DNA of 64,000 bases from Bacillus massilinigeriensis (GCF_900117315.1 NZ_LT630337.1:1036664-1100663); one strand, 5' to 3'. Shown: positions 37,702 to 47,064, counted from the first letter of the stretch. The notes: generated by a model from the sequence alone, not told the origin. Made by a program: numbers and translations.

Positions 37702-38478
37702 CTATCCTGCTTGTATGGCTCCAGATCCTAAATAAGCCTCGATTACTTTGGGATTACTTCGAATCTCTTCTGGTTTTCCTTCTGCAATTTTTTCCCCGTG
37801 ATCTAAAACAAAAATATGTTCTGAAATTTCCATTACTAGTTTCATATCATGCTCAATTAGAATCACCGTAAGATTGTATTCATCTCTCATTTTCTTAATT
37901 AGCTGGGTTAATTCATTTGTTTCTTTTGGATTCATCCCTGCTGCAGGCTCATCCAATAAGATGACTTTAGGTTTAGCCGCTAATGCCCTTGCGATTTCAA
38001 GTCTCCTTTGGGCACCGTAGCTTAAATTGCAAGCTTTTTCATTAATAAAGTTTGCAAGTCCCACATACTCCAATAGCTCATAAGCTTCTACCTCTGCGCT
38101 ATATTCTTCTTTTCGAACACCAGGGCGATTAAATAAAGTCCCTAGAATCCCTGCTTTCAAATGAGTATGCATTCCCACTAGAACGTTCTCAATAACTGCC
38201 ATTTCATCAAATAGGCGTATGTTCTGGAAGGTCCTTGCAATCCCTCTTTTCGTCACATCATGTGGCTTTAACCCGTGTATTTTTTTACCCTCTAATAATA
38301 TAGATCCTGAGGTAGGTTGATAAACCCCTGTTATCATATTAAAAAAGGTTGTCTTACCAGCACCATTTGGTCCAATTACTGCCGTTATCGAGTTTTCATT
38401 AAATGTCATTGAAATATTTTGATTAGCAGTAAGACCACCAAATTGTTTCGTTAAATTATGCACCTCTAGTATAGACAT
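37702..38478 (-). CDS. livG: Branched-chain amino-acid ABC transporter ATPase LivG
   Basis: A 258-residue ABC ATPase with Walker A GPNGAGKTTFFNMITG (about 36-51), the LivG feature GIARTFQNIRLFDEMAVIENVLVG, signature LSYGAQRRLEIARAL and Walker B VILLDEPAAGMNPKE, then LIEHDM. The long insertion between Q-loop and signature (about 95-135) is normal for LivG. It pairs with LivF on the cytoplasmic side of the LivH/LivM permease. Short gaps to both neighbours indicate one transcript. Confidence 0.93.
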   Translation of the reverse strand: MSILEVHNLTKQFGGLTANQNISMTFNENSITAVIGPNGAGKTTFFNMITGVYQPTSGSILLEGKKIHGLKPHDVTKRGIARTFQNIRLFDEMAVIENVLVGMHTHLKAGILGTLFNRPGVRKEEYSAEVEAYELLEYVGLANFINEKACNLSYGAQRRLEIARALAAKPKVILLDEPAAGMNPKETNELTQLIKKMRDEYNLTVILIEHDMKLVMEISEHIFVLDHGEKIAEGKPEEIRSNPKVIEAYLGSGAIQAG

Positions 38479-38496
38479 TGATTTCTTCCCCCTTAA

Positions 38497-39783
38497 CTAT
38501 ACTTGTGCTTTCTCATCCTGAATATGATTCGAAATGATGGTGTTCTTTGATTTACCTGCTTTTAATTTTTCCTCATCAAATTTTTTATTTTTTGACGGAA
38601 TTAATCCTTTAGGTCGATATAAAGCAAATATTATTAATAGTCCACCAAAAATTAATCTCTGCATCTTAGATGGAGATAAAGCATCTGGAATGGATACAAA
38701 TCCAGAAAGACTTAATTGGTTTAGCCAGTTTGTTATTTCTGTTAATACTTGAAGATTTAGAATCGTCATAACGGCTGCTCCTAAAATAACCCCAGGTACA
38801 CTTCCCATACCTCCTAGCACGACCATTACTAAAATAGTAAAGGATTCTAGTAGAGTAAAGCTAGTTGGGTCAACAAAGGTTTGTTTAGCAGCAAATACGA
38901 CTCCCATCATACCCGAGAACGATGCACCAATAGCGAAGGCAGTAAGCTTTGTCTTTACTAATGGGATTCCCATAGCCTGAGCGGCAATTTCATTTTCTCT
39001 TATAGCCTTCCAGGAACGACCTATTTTGGAATGCTCAAACCGAAGGACTGTAAAAATGGTGAAGACTAAAATTATGAGAACAATATAATAGAATTGATTT
39101 GGATAAATAAATTCCAGTCCAAATAGTCTAGGGGGTGTAATAGAAGCAATCCCCATGGCACCGTTTGTAATATTGACAGGTTTATCAAGATTATTAAATA
39201 CAATCCGAATAATCTCTCCAAACCCAAGAGTTACAATCGCTAAATAATCTCCCTTAACCCTTAAAACTGGGACACCAATTAAGATTCCAAATAATGCTGC
39301 GACCAAACATCCAATTATGATAAATATCCAAAAACTTTCTCCTGAAAGTGGATAATGGCCAAAAGGCATAAAATTTGCAGCCTGTGGGGTAGCAAACATA
39401 CCATACGTATACGCCCCTACTGCAAAGAAGGCAACAAATCCTAAATCTAATAATCCAGCCATCCCTACGACAATATTTAACCCAAGTGCCATCGCGATAT
39501 AGATTCCAACTAAGGTTGCGACCTCCATATATGCCTGGTAGCCTGCACCATTACTTGCAGTGAACGGGAGTAGAAAGATAAGTACGACTCCTGCGATGAT
39601 CCATTTAGTAGCATTTTTAAAACTAGTAAAATAAAGCATCAGTAAGGAAGCAAGCAGCAATAAAAATGATGTAACTGATCTTTCCGCTAGATAAAGGCTT
39701 AAGGATGTTACTCCAATGTAAATTAGAAGAAAGACAGCTTGTGCCATTCTATTATTCTTATACTTATTCCACAATGTTTTCAT
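38497..39783 (-). CDS. livM: Branched-chain amino-acid ABC transporter permease LivM
   Basis: About 428 residues with roughly ten membrane helices. GLNIVVGMAGLLDLGFVAFFAVGAY (about 100-125) and RGRSWKAIRENEIAAQAMGIP-like segment (KIGRSWKAIRENEIAAQAMGI, the EAA contact loop, about 250-270) identify it as LivM. The charged C-terminal extension (KNKKFDEEKLKAGK) is cytoplasmic. Start 39783 is chosen since AGGTGAGAAGA, lying just after the livH stop, precedes it; a GTG at 39792 is inside that site. It partners LivH. Confidence 0.92.
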   Translation of the reverse strand: MKTLWNKYKNNRMAQAVFLLIYIGVTSLSLYLAERSVTSFLLLLASLLMLYFTSFKNATKWIIAGVVLIFLLPFTASNGAGYQAYMEVATLVGIYIAMALGLNIVVGMAGLLDLGFVAFFAVGAYTYGMFATPQAANFMPFGHYPLSGESFWIFIIIGCLVAALFGILIGVPVLRVKGDYLAIVTLGFGEIIRIVFNNLDKPVNITNGAMGIASITPPRLFGLEFIYPNQFYYIVLIILVFTIFTVLRFEHSKIGRSWKAIRENEIAAQAMGIPLVKTKLTAFAIGASFSGMMGVVFAAKQTFVDPTSFTLLESFTILVMVVLGGMGSVPGVILGAAVMTILNLQVLTEITNWLNQLSLSGFVSIPDALSPSKMQRLIFGGLLIIFALYRPKGLIPSKNKKFDEEKLKAGKSKNTIISNHIQDEKAQV

Positions 39784-39792
39784 TCTTCTCAC

Positions 39793-40779
39793 CTACACTT
39801 TCTCAGTAACCGATTTTCCAAGAAGTCCTTGCGGTTTGAAAATCAACACAATAATTAATATGATAAAGGCAAATACGTCCTTATATTCCGCTCCAAATAC
39901 TCCACCGGTAAGAAGTGTTAAATTGGCAGAGGCAAACATCTCCATAATACCGAGCAATAAACCACCAAGCATGGCTCCACGGATATTTCCAATTCCACCT
40001 AAAACAGCTGCAATAAATGCTTTTAAACCAAGGATAAATCCTATATAAGGGTCAATGGTTCCATATTGCACGGCGAATAATACACCTGTTGCTCCACCGA
40101 GAGCAGAGCCTATGAAAAATGTCATCGAAATCACTTTATTCACATTGACTGTCATGAGAGAGGCTGTTTCTCGATCCTGGGCTACTGCTCTCATCGCCAT
40201 ACCCCATTTTGTCCTATTGACAAAAATATCGAGTATAATCATCATAATTACTGCTGTAACGAGAACGATAAGAAATGAGGATTTAATAGAAGCATCATTA
40301 AATATTGAACCAAGGGCAGATGCTTTAATGGATATTTGTTCAGTGAAAAGGCTTGGACCAGTTAAAATGTAGTTACCATTTTTTAATTCAGCAATGAATC
40401 TAACAACGTCTTGTAATACAAAGGATATTCCGATTGCTGTGATTAAAGCGATGAGCTTAGGGGCTTTTCTTAAGGGACGATAGGCAACCCGTTCAATGCC
40501 CATTCCTACAAAACCAGTTAATAATGCAGTTATTAAAAGAACCACAATTAACACTACTATTGCAGGAATAGCTGATACCCACCCTATTCCTGTTAGAATG
40601 ATTAAAATCGTTGTGCCGATAAATGCACCAGACATGAAGATCTCACCATGCGCAAAGTTAATTAATTCCAAAATTCCATATACCATTGTATAACCTAAGG
40701 CAATAACGGCATAAACAGTACCCAGGGTAAGACCATCTATTAAGACTTGCGGAATTGTATGTAATATCTCATTTAGCAT
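39793..40779 (-). CDS. livH: Branched-chain amino-acid ABC transporter permease LivH
   Basis: A 328-residue permease with about eight helices. Family segments are LIDGLTLGTVYAVIALGYTMVYGILELINFAHGEI (about 13-47), RAVAQDRETASLMTVNVN (the EAA loop, about 205-222) and AVLGGIGNIRGAMLGGL. It combines with LivM to form the membrane channel. GTAGGAGGTAAAAG precedes ATG 40779. A 227-bp gap with three hairpins separates it from livK, probably lowering its expression relative to the binding protein. Confidence 0.92.
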   Translation of the reverse strand: MLNEILHTIPQVLIDGLTLGTVYAVIALGYTMVYGILELINFAHGEIFMSGAFIGTTILIILTGIGWVSAIPAIVVLIVVLLITALLTGFVGMGIERVAYRPLRKAPKLIALITAIGISFVLQDVVRFIAELKNGNYILTGPSLFTEQISIKASALGSIFNDASIKSSFLIVLVTAVIMMIILDIFVNRTKWGMAMRAVAQDRETASLMTVNVNKVISMTFFIGSALGGATGVLFAVQYGTIDPYIGFILGLKAFIAAVLGGIGNIRGAMLGGLLLGIMEMFASANLTLLTGGVFGAEYKDVFAFIILIIVLIFKPQGLLGKSVTEKV

Positions 40780-40825
40780 CTTTTACCTCCTACCACCAGT
40801 GTTTAGAAAAGGTGAACCTACTATC

Positions 40826-40995
40826 AGTGGGATTTCCCCCACTATTGGTTAGCTGAAGCAATTGGGAGTTTACTGGTAAGAAAATCCACCACTTAACCCT
40901 AAAACGATGTTACAGATATTTAAGTGGAAGTCTTATCGCCCATTAACTTTAGATAAAAAGGGTACGCCCTCGATTTTAGGGGGTCATACCCTTTC
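40826..40995 (-). terminator. Terminator/attenuator hairpins between livK and livH
   Basis: Right after livK (40956-40995) the minus strand forms GGGTATGACCC...GGGCGTACCC followed by TTTTTATC. Two further hairpins follow, at 40889-40927 (CCACTTAA arms) and 40826-40843 (AGTGGG arms). The set probably gives partial termination or protects the livK message. Confidence 0.7.
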
Positions 40996-41006
40996 CCTTT
41001 TGGTTC

Positions 41007-42209
41007 TTATTTAGCTACTTCACCTTCAAATTTAGCTGGATATTTAGCTTCATCAAATTTGTAAATGAATACTTTTGCAAACTCATTATCACCTTTATCA
41101 TCGAAGGTTACTTGAGTTAAAGCACCCTTATAGTCTGAGACTGCACGAATAGCTTCTGAAAGCTGTTCGCGAGTAGGCAATTTTTTGCTATTTGCATTAA
41201 TAGCATCCTCTAAACCTTTTAGGACAACACCCATGGAATCGTAGCCATATACGGAATATGACTCTGGGTTTTTGTTAAATGCCTTTTTATAATCATCGAT
41301 AAACTTTTTACCAGTATCAGTTGTAGATGAATCCCCGGCAACTGAAGTAATGTACGTGTTTTTAATCGAATCCCCGGCAATTTCAACTAGTGTTGAAGAA
41401 TCCATGCCGTCACCACCCATGAATGGAATATCAATTCCTTTATCACGAGCCTGCTTAATTAATAGTCCACCCTCTGAGTACATTCCACCAAAATATACTA
41501 GTTCAGGTTTTTTAGATAAGATTTGGTTAAGAACTCCGTTAAAATCTTTTTCACCGATTGTAATCCCTTCAAACCCAAGGATTTCTGCTCCAGCTTCTTC
41601 TGCACCTTTCTTGAACGCCTCAGCAAGACCAGTACCATAAGCGGTTTTATCCTGAACGATAAAGATTTTTTTTGCGCCTATTTTATTTACTGCATAGTCT
41701 GCACCGGCAGGACCTTGAGAATCATCACGTGCTACGATACGGTTAACCGATTTTAGCCCCCTATCGGTCACTTCAGTCGCAGTATTTGCAGGTGATACCA
41801 TAGGTATGCTATATTTCTCGTAAACTTCTGAAGATGGGATTGCAACACCTGAATTATAGTGACCAACCACTGCTAATACATCCTTGTCAGATGCAATTAA
41901 TTGTGCATTGGCAACCCCTTTTTTCGGGTCTGCCTGATCGTCATATGGTACAAGTTGCAATTCAAAACCTAAATCCTTAAATTTGTCCTTTTGTTCATCT
42001 AAAGCTAATTGTGCTCCTAGCTTGATTGCTTCCCCAACTGTTGCACTTCCACCTGATAATGGACTTTGAGTTGCAATTTTAATTATCTTTGTGCCTTCTG
42101 ATTTTGACCCGGTGCCACCGCTAGTTTCCTTTTCACCACTACAACCAGCCAAGATGCCTAGTGCTAAACCACTAGCCATTAAGAATGAAAAAGATTTTTT
42201 AAACTTCAT
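41007..42209 (-). CDS. livK: Branched-chain amino-acid ABC transporter substrate-binding lipoprotein LivK
   Basis: A 400-residue secreted lipoprotein: a signal peptide with lipobox LAGC (Cys near 22), a Ser/Gly linker, then a two-lobed LivJ/LivK-type domain (ATQSPLSGGSATVGEAIKLGAQLA, VVGHYNSGVAIPSSEVYEKYSIPMVSPANTATEVTD, GYDSMGVVLKGLEDAI). It captures branched-chain amino acids or similar ligands for LivHMGF. GGGAGGG precedes ATG 42209. It is the promoter-proximal gene; a perfect 9-bp inverted repeat 127 bp upstream may be its operator. Confidence 0.92.
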   Translation of the reverse strand: MKFKKSFSFLMASGLALGILAGCSGEKETSGGTGSKSEGTKIIKIATQSPLSGGSATVGEAIKLGAQLALDEQKDKFKDLGFELQLVPYDDQADPKKGVANAQLIASDKDVLAVVGHYNSGVAIPSSEVYEKYSIPMVSPANTATEVTDRGLKSVNRIVARDDSQGPAGADYAVNKIGAKKIFIVQDKTAYGTGLAEAFKKGAEEAGAEILGFEGITIGEKDFNGVLNQILSKKPELVYFGGMYSEGGLLIKQARDKGIDIPFMGGDGMDSSTLVEIAGDSIKNTYITSVAGDSSTTDTGKKFIDDYKKAFNKNPESYSVYGYDSMGVVLKGLEDAINANSKKLPTREQLSEAIRAVSDYKGALTQVTFDDKGDNEFAKVFIYKFDEAKYPAKFEGEVAK

Positions 42210-42603
42210 TTTAACCCTCCCTATTTTTTAATATATATAGTTATACAGCATTTCCTTATGTACAGTATTCTTATAGGAGAAAAGTAGTATAACTAGTAAT
42301 AATAGTAACAATGTTCTAAATATTTTGTCAATAATAATGTTAGAAAATCTAACATTTTTACATATATTTTCCTTTTTAAATATATTATTATTCACTAGTA
42401 ATTATGACTTCTGCTGTTCTTTTTCGGAAAGTAATCTTAGATAATAAGGATTGTTTTGGAAGAAATAATGTCTATTATTCTACAAATATTTTTGTGGGAA
42501 CTTAAAAGGATAATAATAAAAATATTATCTCCATTTAATTACATTTTCAAAGAGGTCTAATTTATGATTGGTAATTAATTTACATCTGGTAAGAATGTTC
42601 AAC
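42210..42603. other. AT-rich regulatory region upstream of livK
   Basis: Nearly 400 bp without a gene. It contains the inverted repeat at 42336-42356 and presumably the liv promoter. No other ORF or RNA signal was recognised. Confidence 0.5.
42336..42356. promoter_or_regulatory. Inverted repeat upstream of livK
   Basis: AATGTTAGA-AAA-TCTAACATT has perfect 9-bp arms with a 3-bp centre. It resembles an operator rather than a terminator in position. Similarity to the CodY consensus (AATTTTCWGAAAATT) is only 9 of 15, so the regulator is unknown. Confidence 0.55.
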
Positions 42604-42632
42604 AAATAAAATGGGGAAACTAGTCCCCATTT
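42604..42632 (-). terminator. Terminator of the FMN reductase gene
   Basis: Minus-strand hairpin AAATGGGG-ACTAGTTT-CCCCATTT followed by TATTTG, 72 bp after the stop. Confidence 0.85.
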
Positions 42633-42703
42633 ATGGTTAATCTTTCTAACTTTTCTTAAAATTTCTAATATTATTATATATCTATTATAAAATTGAATCA
42701 ACC

Positions 42704-43258
42704 TTAATTATCAGTTTCCTTTTCTTTACTCCATTCTATAAATCTCCCCATTACTTCATCAATAAATAATAAGGTTGGTTCGTCAACTAATCTTCCATTC
42801 TCAAATTTTGTCAGGGCTTGATTAACAATTACCTCATTTCCACTAGGTGGCAATACCCTGGAAGAAAGACCCGGACTAGATAAAATTTGTCTTAGATGTA
42901 ATTGTGCACGTAATGTTCCAACCATACCTGTTGATACTCCAACAATCATAACTGGTTTATTACGTAATACAAAATCGACTCTTGAAAGCCAATCAAGGGC
43001 ATTTTTCAATACGCCAGGAACGGACCAATTATACTCTGGAGTTGAAATCAATACGGCATCTGCAGATAGTATTTCTTGTTTAAAATGATAAACCAATTCG
43101 TTAGGACTATTCTCATGATCCTGATTATAAAATGGTAGCTGAGCAATGTTTGCCATTATTATATCAAGCTTCTCACTATATCTTTCCTGTAGGGTTTTAA
43201 CTAAGCCAAAGTTCAATGAGTCTTCTCTAATACTTCCTACTATTGCTACAATCTTCAT
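42704..43258 (-). CDS. NAD(P)H-dependent FMN reductase family protein
   Basis: A 184-residue flavodoxin-fold protein. The FMN phosphate loop is GSIREDSLNFGLVK (about 8-21), and the signature TPEYNWSVPGVLKNALDWLSR (about 75-95) is typical of NADPH-dependent FMN reductases, including azoreductases, chromate and quinone reductases. The GVSTGMVGTLRAQLHLRQIL stretch is also conserved. The real electron acceptor is unknown; the chromate transporter pair is about 6 kb away and not in the same operon. TAGGAGGAATTGAA precedes ATG 43258. It is monocistronic. Confidence 0.85.
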   Translation of the reverse strand: MKIVAIVGSIREDSLNFGLVKTLQERYSEKLDIIMANIAQLPFYNQDHENSPNELVYHFKQEILSADAVLISTPEYNWSVPGVLKNALDWLSRVDFVLRNKPVMIVGVSTGMVGTLRAQLHLRQILSSPGLSSRVLPPSGNEVIVNQALTKFENGRLVDEPTLLFIDEVMGRFIEWSKEKETDN

Positions 43259-43647
43259 TTCAATTCCTCCTAAATCTTGAACATTTCATAGCGCTTTATC
43301 ACTATAATAATTGTTAATATAGTCAAAAATAATCAAATATTTTAAACCCTTCAAATATTTTCTATTCAAAAAATTTTTTGTCTCATAGAGGATTGCCTAC
43401 ATTTTCTAAAAATCCCTTCTGACAATGGCCCTTTTTTACCAAAATGGGAGACCAAAAAATAGAGTTATCAGACTCAAGCTCCAAAATATACTATTAATCA
43501 AAAATATACCATTTAGTTCACGTATATTTACGGAATAAGTGTCCAATAACTCTCTAAAAAGGGATCATTTATGAATTAACAGCCGAATTTAATAGTCCCA
43601 AAAAAATGTTCATTAGCTTTGAGTTTAATTCAGCATTACTTTCTTCC
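43259..43647. other. Intergenic region between FMN reductase and carboxylase genes
   Basis: About 390 bp that should contain the FMN reductase promoter and the 3' end of the carboxylase transcript. I see no convincing hairpin terminator, ORF or repeat. Confidence 0.4.
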
Positions 43648-45195
43648 TTAGAACCCCGTCGGCCAGGTCGCAAGATTTCGCTCACTCAGTTCCCTTTTGC
43701 TCGTTAATAAAAACTCCAGGGATTGACTTAAAAATTTACGGGTTTCTCCTGGATGAATGACATCATCTATGAGATGTTTCGCAGCCGCTTTATAGGGTGA
43801 GCTATCAAATGACCAATGGTTTAGCAATTGCTTCCTCATTTCCTTTGGATCTTCGGCTTGAGAAATTTCGCGGGCGAAAACAACATTAATTCCTACTTCT
43901 GGACCAGTAAAGTTTATTTCGGCAGTTGGCCAAGCAACAATTAAATCTCCTCCCATTCCTGGTCCACACATATTTCCGTAGGCTGCCCCGATACTTTTCC
44001 TAATAACGACCGATATTTTTGGTACTGTCGTTAAAGCTAATGCCTGATTCCATACCATAATTTTGGTTGGCATCTGAGCTTTTTCTGCTTCACTGCTAAT
44101 ACGAAACCCAGGTGTATCATGTAAAAAAATCAATGGAATGTGGTAGGAATCACATAAACAAATAAATTCAGTTGCCTTTTGACATTCATGAGGACCAGGT
44201 GCTCCTGCAAATTGATTTGGCTGATTTGCTACAATTCCAACCACATGTCCATTAATATGGGCAAATACTGTGATTATTGCCCGACCAAATTTCGCTTGGT
44301 AATCAAAATATCGGCCATCATCAACGAGCGTTTCAATTATTTTTTTCATATCATACACACGATTGCTTTGTTGAGGTAAAATCGAAAGAACCTCATCCAC
44401 ATTTCGATAAGGATCATCCTTTGATAGCCCCATAGATGGTCTTGTCAACGCATTTTGTGGCATATATTCAAAGTATGCTTTTGTCGCTTCAATACATTCC
44501 TCTTCAGTTAAACCATCATGATCGATCTGACCAGTAAATTTATTATGTATGTCCACTCCCCCAAGCTCCTCTGGAGTCATCTTTTGACCATTGGCAAGCT
44601 CAAGCATTCTTGGACCGGCGATTGCCATACAAGTACCTTGTAGCTGTGTAACAAAATCTGAAGATACTGCTGTCCATGTTGGACCCCCATAACTATCTCC
44701 TAAAATGGCAGACATTGTGGGAACTTGACGATGGTTGGTTAGCATCTCTCTTGGAAATAACTTATCACTAATTCCGTCAGAACCCATTCCATCGGGCATT
44801 CTTAGACCTCCACCCTCATTTAGGAAAAACATAGGGAGACCATTTTTTATAGCAAATTCATGAAGCATCCTAGATTTTCGAATGTGAACATTTCCCTCTG
44901 TCCCGGCAAAAACAGTTTTATCTCCAGCTTGAATGACTGCTGGTCTACCACTTACCTTGCCAATCCCACCGATAAGACCATCTCCGTAACTTTCCTTTTT
45001 ATTACCAGAATCATCCGATGTATTTAACATCCCCAATTCACGAAATGATCCAGGATCGACTAATTTAGAAATTCGTTCCCTTGCTGTTAAAAGACCTCTT
45101 TGATGCTGGGCTTCAATTTTGCTTGCACCACCGCCTAATAATGCTGCCTCTTTTCTTTCTATTAAATCATCTGTTAGTCCTTTTAAAATATCCAT
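43648..45195 (-). CDS. Acyl-CoA carboxylase beta (carboxyltransferase) subunit
   Basis: A 515-residue biotin-dependent carboxyltransferase of the propionyl-/methylcrotonyl-CoA carboxylase type. The N-terminal half has RGLLTARERISKLVDPGSF (about 29-47) and VFAGTEGNVHIRKSRM; the C-terminal half has GIVANQPNQFAGAPG, LHDTPGFRIS, IRKSIGAAYGNMCGPG and PTAEINFTGPEVGINVVF. It transfers CO2 from carboxybiotin to an acyl-CoA. No biotin carboxylase or carrier gene adjoins it, so the partner must be encoded elsewhere. A TetR-like palindrome lies 35 bp upstream, shared with the acyl-CoA ligase gene. GAGGAGAATAA precedes the ATG. Confidence 0.88.
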   Translation of the reverse strand: MDILKGLTDDLIERKEAALLGGGASKIEAQHQRGLLTARERISKLVDPGSFRELGMLNTSDDSGNKKESYGDGLIGGIGKVSGRPAVIQAGDKTVFAGTEGNVHIRKSRMLHEFAIKNGLPMFFLNEGGGLRMPDGMGSDGISDKLFPREMLTNHRQVPTMSAILGDSYGGPTWTAVSSDFVTQLQGTCMAIAGPRMLELANGQKMTPEELGGVDIHNKFTGQIDHDGLTEEECIEATKAYFEYMPQNALTRPSMGLSKDDPYRNVDEVLSILPQQSNRVYDMKKIIETLVDDGRYFDYQAKFGRAIITVFAHINGHVVGIVANQPNQFAGAPGPHECQKATEFICLCDSYHIPLIFLHDTPGFRISSEAEKAQMPTKIMVWNQALALTTVPKISVVIRKSIGAAYGNMCGPGMGGDLIVAWPTAEINFTGPEVGINVVFAREISQAEDPKEMRKQLLNHWSFDSSPYKAAAKHLIDDVIHPGETRKFLSQSLEFLLTSKRELSERNLATWPTGF

Positions 45196-45229
45196 TTATT
45201 CTCCTCACTTTCATGAATATATTCGTTAC

Positions 45230-45247
45230 ATACTGACTGGTTAGTAT
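45230..45247. promoter_or_regulatory. TetR-type operator ATACTGACTGGTTAGTAT
   Basis: An 18-bp palindrome with one mismatched pair, 35 bp upstream of the carboxylase start. It shares the GGTTAGTAT half and the spacing with the site at 24243, upstream of the acyl-CoA ligase gene. Confidence 0.65.
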
Positions 45248-45507
45248 TTGTTTTTTTAAAAAAAGAGGTTTAAACCCTCTGCGAAAACTATTTTCACACT
45301 ATTCAAAAAATATTACCACTATTATAGCTTTATTTGAAATAGCAAGCAACTAAATCCTTCCCTGAAAAATGAGGATACCGTCATGAAAAATGCCATTCTA
45401 TCCATTGTTCATGATTTGTTTGCTGATAGCCCACTATTTGTTTGAAGACTCATAATTTGATTATCTCAGGGAAAAATATTGCCATAAATAGAATTGGGGG
45501 TATAAAC

Positions 45508-45810
45508 TTGATTAATCAAAATCTTCCAACAGGAAGTGGAACAAATACATTTATTACTGACAATCTAAAAAACGAATCGGTTGTAAAACTTAATCAGGAT
45601 GAGTATGAGATTTATGTTAATGGAAGCTATGTTGGAAAAAAGGCCTTAAAAAATCAGGGAGAAAGGCTCTCTGACATTGATGACTTCTTAAACCATCAAG
45701 GAATACAAAACTTTACTTCAAATTTAGAAGGTGACCACTATGTCATTCAATCAGATGGCCAAAATAATGATATTGTTGACGCTTTAAATGTCTATTTCAA
45801 TAATCGCTAA
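45508..45810 (+). CDS. Hypothetical protein (100 aa)
   Basis: A small soluble protein beginning, from TTG 45508, INQNLPTGSGTNTFITDNLK. GGGGGT six bases upstream supports this start; the ORF opens further back at TTG 45442, which lacks a site. Two beta-hairpin-like stretches (EYEIYVNGSYVGKKAL and EGDHYVIQSDGQNNDIV) suggest a compact alpha/beta fold. No family is recognised. A 20-codon ORF (45383-45445, ATG preceded by GAGG) lies just upstream in the same direction and may be a leader peptide or chance. Confidence 0.5.
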   Translation: MINQNLPTGSGTNTFITDNLKNESVVKLNQDEYEIYVNGSYVGKKALKNQGERLSDIDDFLNHQGIQNFTSNLEGDHYVIQSDGQNNDIVDALNVYFNNR

Positions 45811-46030
45811 CCTCATAATTTTCAATCCTAGTTGGTTTCTATTTCATAATTGACTGGCATTTTTTTAGGTTTGGTTATTTTACAATCCAACATAAAAACG
45901 GGGGATAGAGAAATGAATACTGTCATGCATTTTTCTAACCTAGTAATTGTTAAACTATCTCCCCCCCGATCACTTGTATATTGGGGCAAAATATTTTCAT
46001 TAAAAAACCCAGACGATTTATCCTTCTTTG

Positions 46031-46113
46031 GGCTCATGAAGGGCAGAATCATTCAGGAATCTACGCGGTTTGTCCTTCATCCGGCTCATGAAGGACAAAA
46101 CCATTCAGAATCC
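46031..46113. repeat. 52-bp direct repeat with internal hairpins
   Basis: GGCTCATGAAGG-CA-AA-CATTCAG occurs at 46031 and again at 46083, with a degraded third piece after 46118. The second copy forms a perfect 10-bp hairpin TGTCCTTCAT-N7-ATGAAGGACA (46071-46097); the first forms a weaker one. The surrounding 45811-46288 has no credible gene. It looks like an intergenic palindromic repeat of the REP type. Confidence 0.7.
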
Positions 46114-46288
46114 CATGCAAAGCGGCTTTCATAAATCCCCTAAAATACATAACCAAACAAAATCTAATCGAAATTACCAAAATTGAAACTACTTATCAAA
46201 AGTAATTCTAATAAATGGAGCAACGTCCAACTGACATTTCTCTATTAAATAATTAAGACCTTTCCTAGTAGATGAAGATTCCTTATCT

Positions 46289-46852
46289 TTAGGATATAAA
46301 TATGTGAAATAATCCAATGAGAATTGCAAAACCTAACAATGTCGAATGTGTGGTACGAAGACTTTTCACTTTTTTGTTCTTGTATAATATTAATCCAAGG
46401 ATGCTAGCAATCAACATTAGTACCACTGCACCTAATCCAACGATCCCCTCACTTTCTAATTCTCCTTCGTTAAGGTACATGACAACTCCATGAAATATAC
46501 TTAAAGCCATTGCTACTATTCCAAAATATATATGATATTTGCTTAAAAACTTTGAAATAGAGATATAGGTTTTTTTTGCCCCTGGAAAACTAGTAATGAC
46601 TGATTTCGTTGACTTTCTAATAGGGAATATTAAACCTGCCGTACCCATTGTAATAATAGTTATCCAGCCAGCCAATTCACCTATATCTTCAAAATTCCCA
46701 TCCTTCCCTTCATCATCATGCCCGTGCCTGTCATGATCTTCGTACTCTTCTTCATAATCCCCCTCCGCAGAAACAAGGTTGCTCTCTGTAGTAATTAGAT
46801 TAATTGTAATTGCAAACAACATTAGGATAGATAATAGTTTCCAATATTTCAT
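46289..46852 (-). CDS. Hypothetical membrane protein, cytochrome b561/ferric-reductase-like
   Basis: About 187 residues. An N-terminal signal-like helix (about 5-25) is followed by an acidic, His-rich stretch (YEEEYEDHDRHGHDDE, about 33-48) and four membrane helices. Histidines within or beside helices (KYHIYFGIVAMALSIFHG and RTTHSTLLGFAILIGLFHIF) are placed as heme ligands would be in b561 or ferric-reductase-like proteins. Family identity is a suggestion only. AAAGGAGATTGCTT precedes ATG 46852. The acidic His region could bind metal outside the membrane. Confidence 0.6.
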   Translation of the reverse strand: MKYWKLLSILMLFAITINLITTESNLVSAEGDYEEEYEDHDRHGHDDEGKDGNFEDIGELAGWITIITMGTAGLIFPIRKSTKSVITSFPGAKKTYISISKFLSKYHIYFGIVAMALSIFHGVVMYLNEGELESEGIVGLGAVVLMLIASILGLILYKNKKVKSLRTTHSTLLGFAILIGLFHIFIS

Positions 46853-47064
46853 AAGCAATCTCCTTTTGAACAATTTATATTACTAGAATAATCCTTTAAA
46901 ATGAAAACTGTCTGAAAAACTCATGAAGCAATTCAACTATTCCATTTGTGCTTGATATTTTTTTCTAATCAGAGTTTGTCCATATTAGTAACAAAATGAG
47001 CTTGGCTCTAATGAATAATCAGCAAATTATAACTTGGCGAATTAGTCTAAACTTCGGTTTAACT

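Noticed and set aside
45850-46134. 94-codon plus-strand ORF
   Set aside because: It covers the 52-bp repeats and a run of C residues, has no convincing start signal and no domain.
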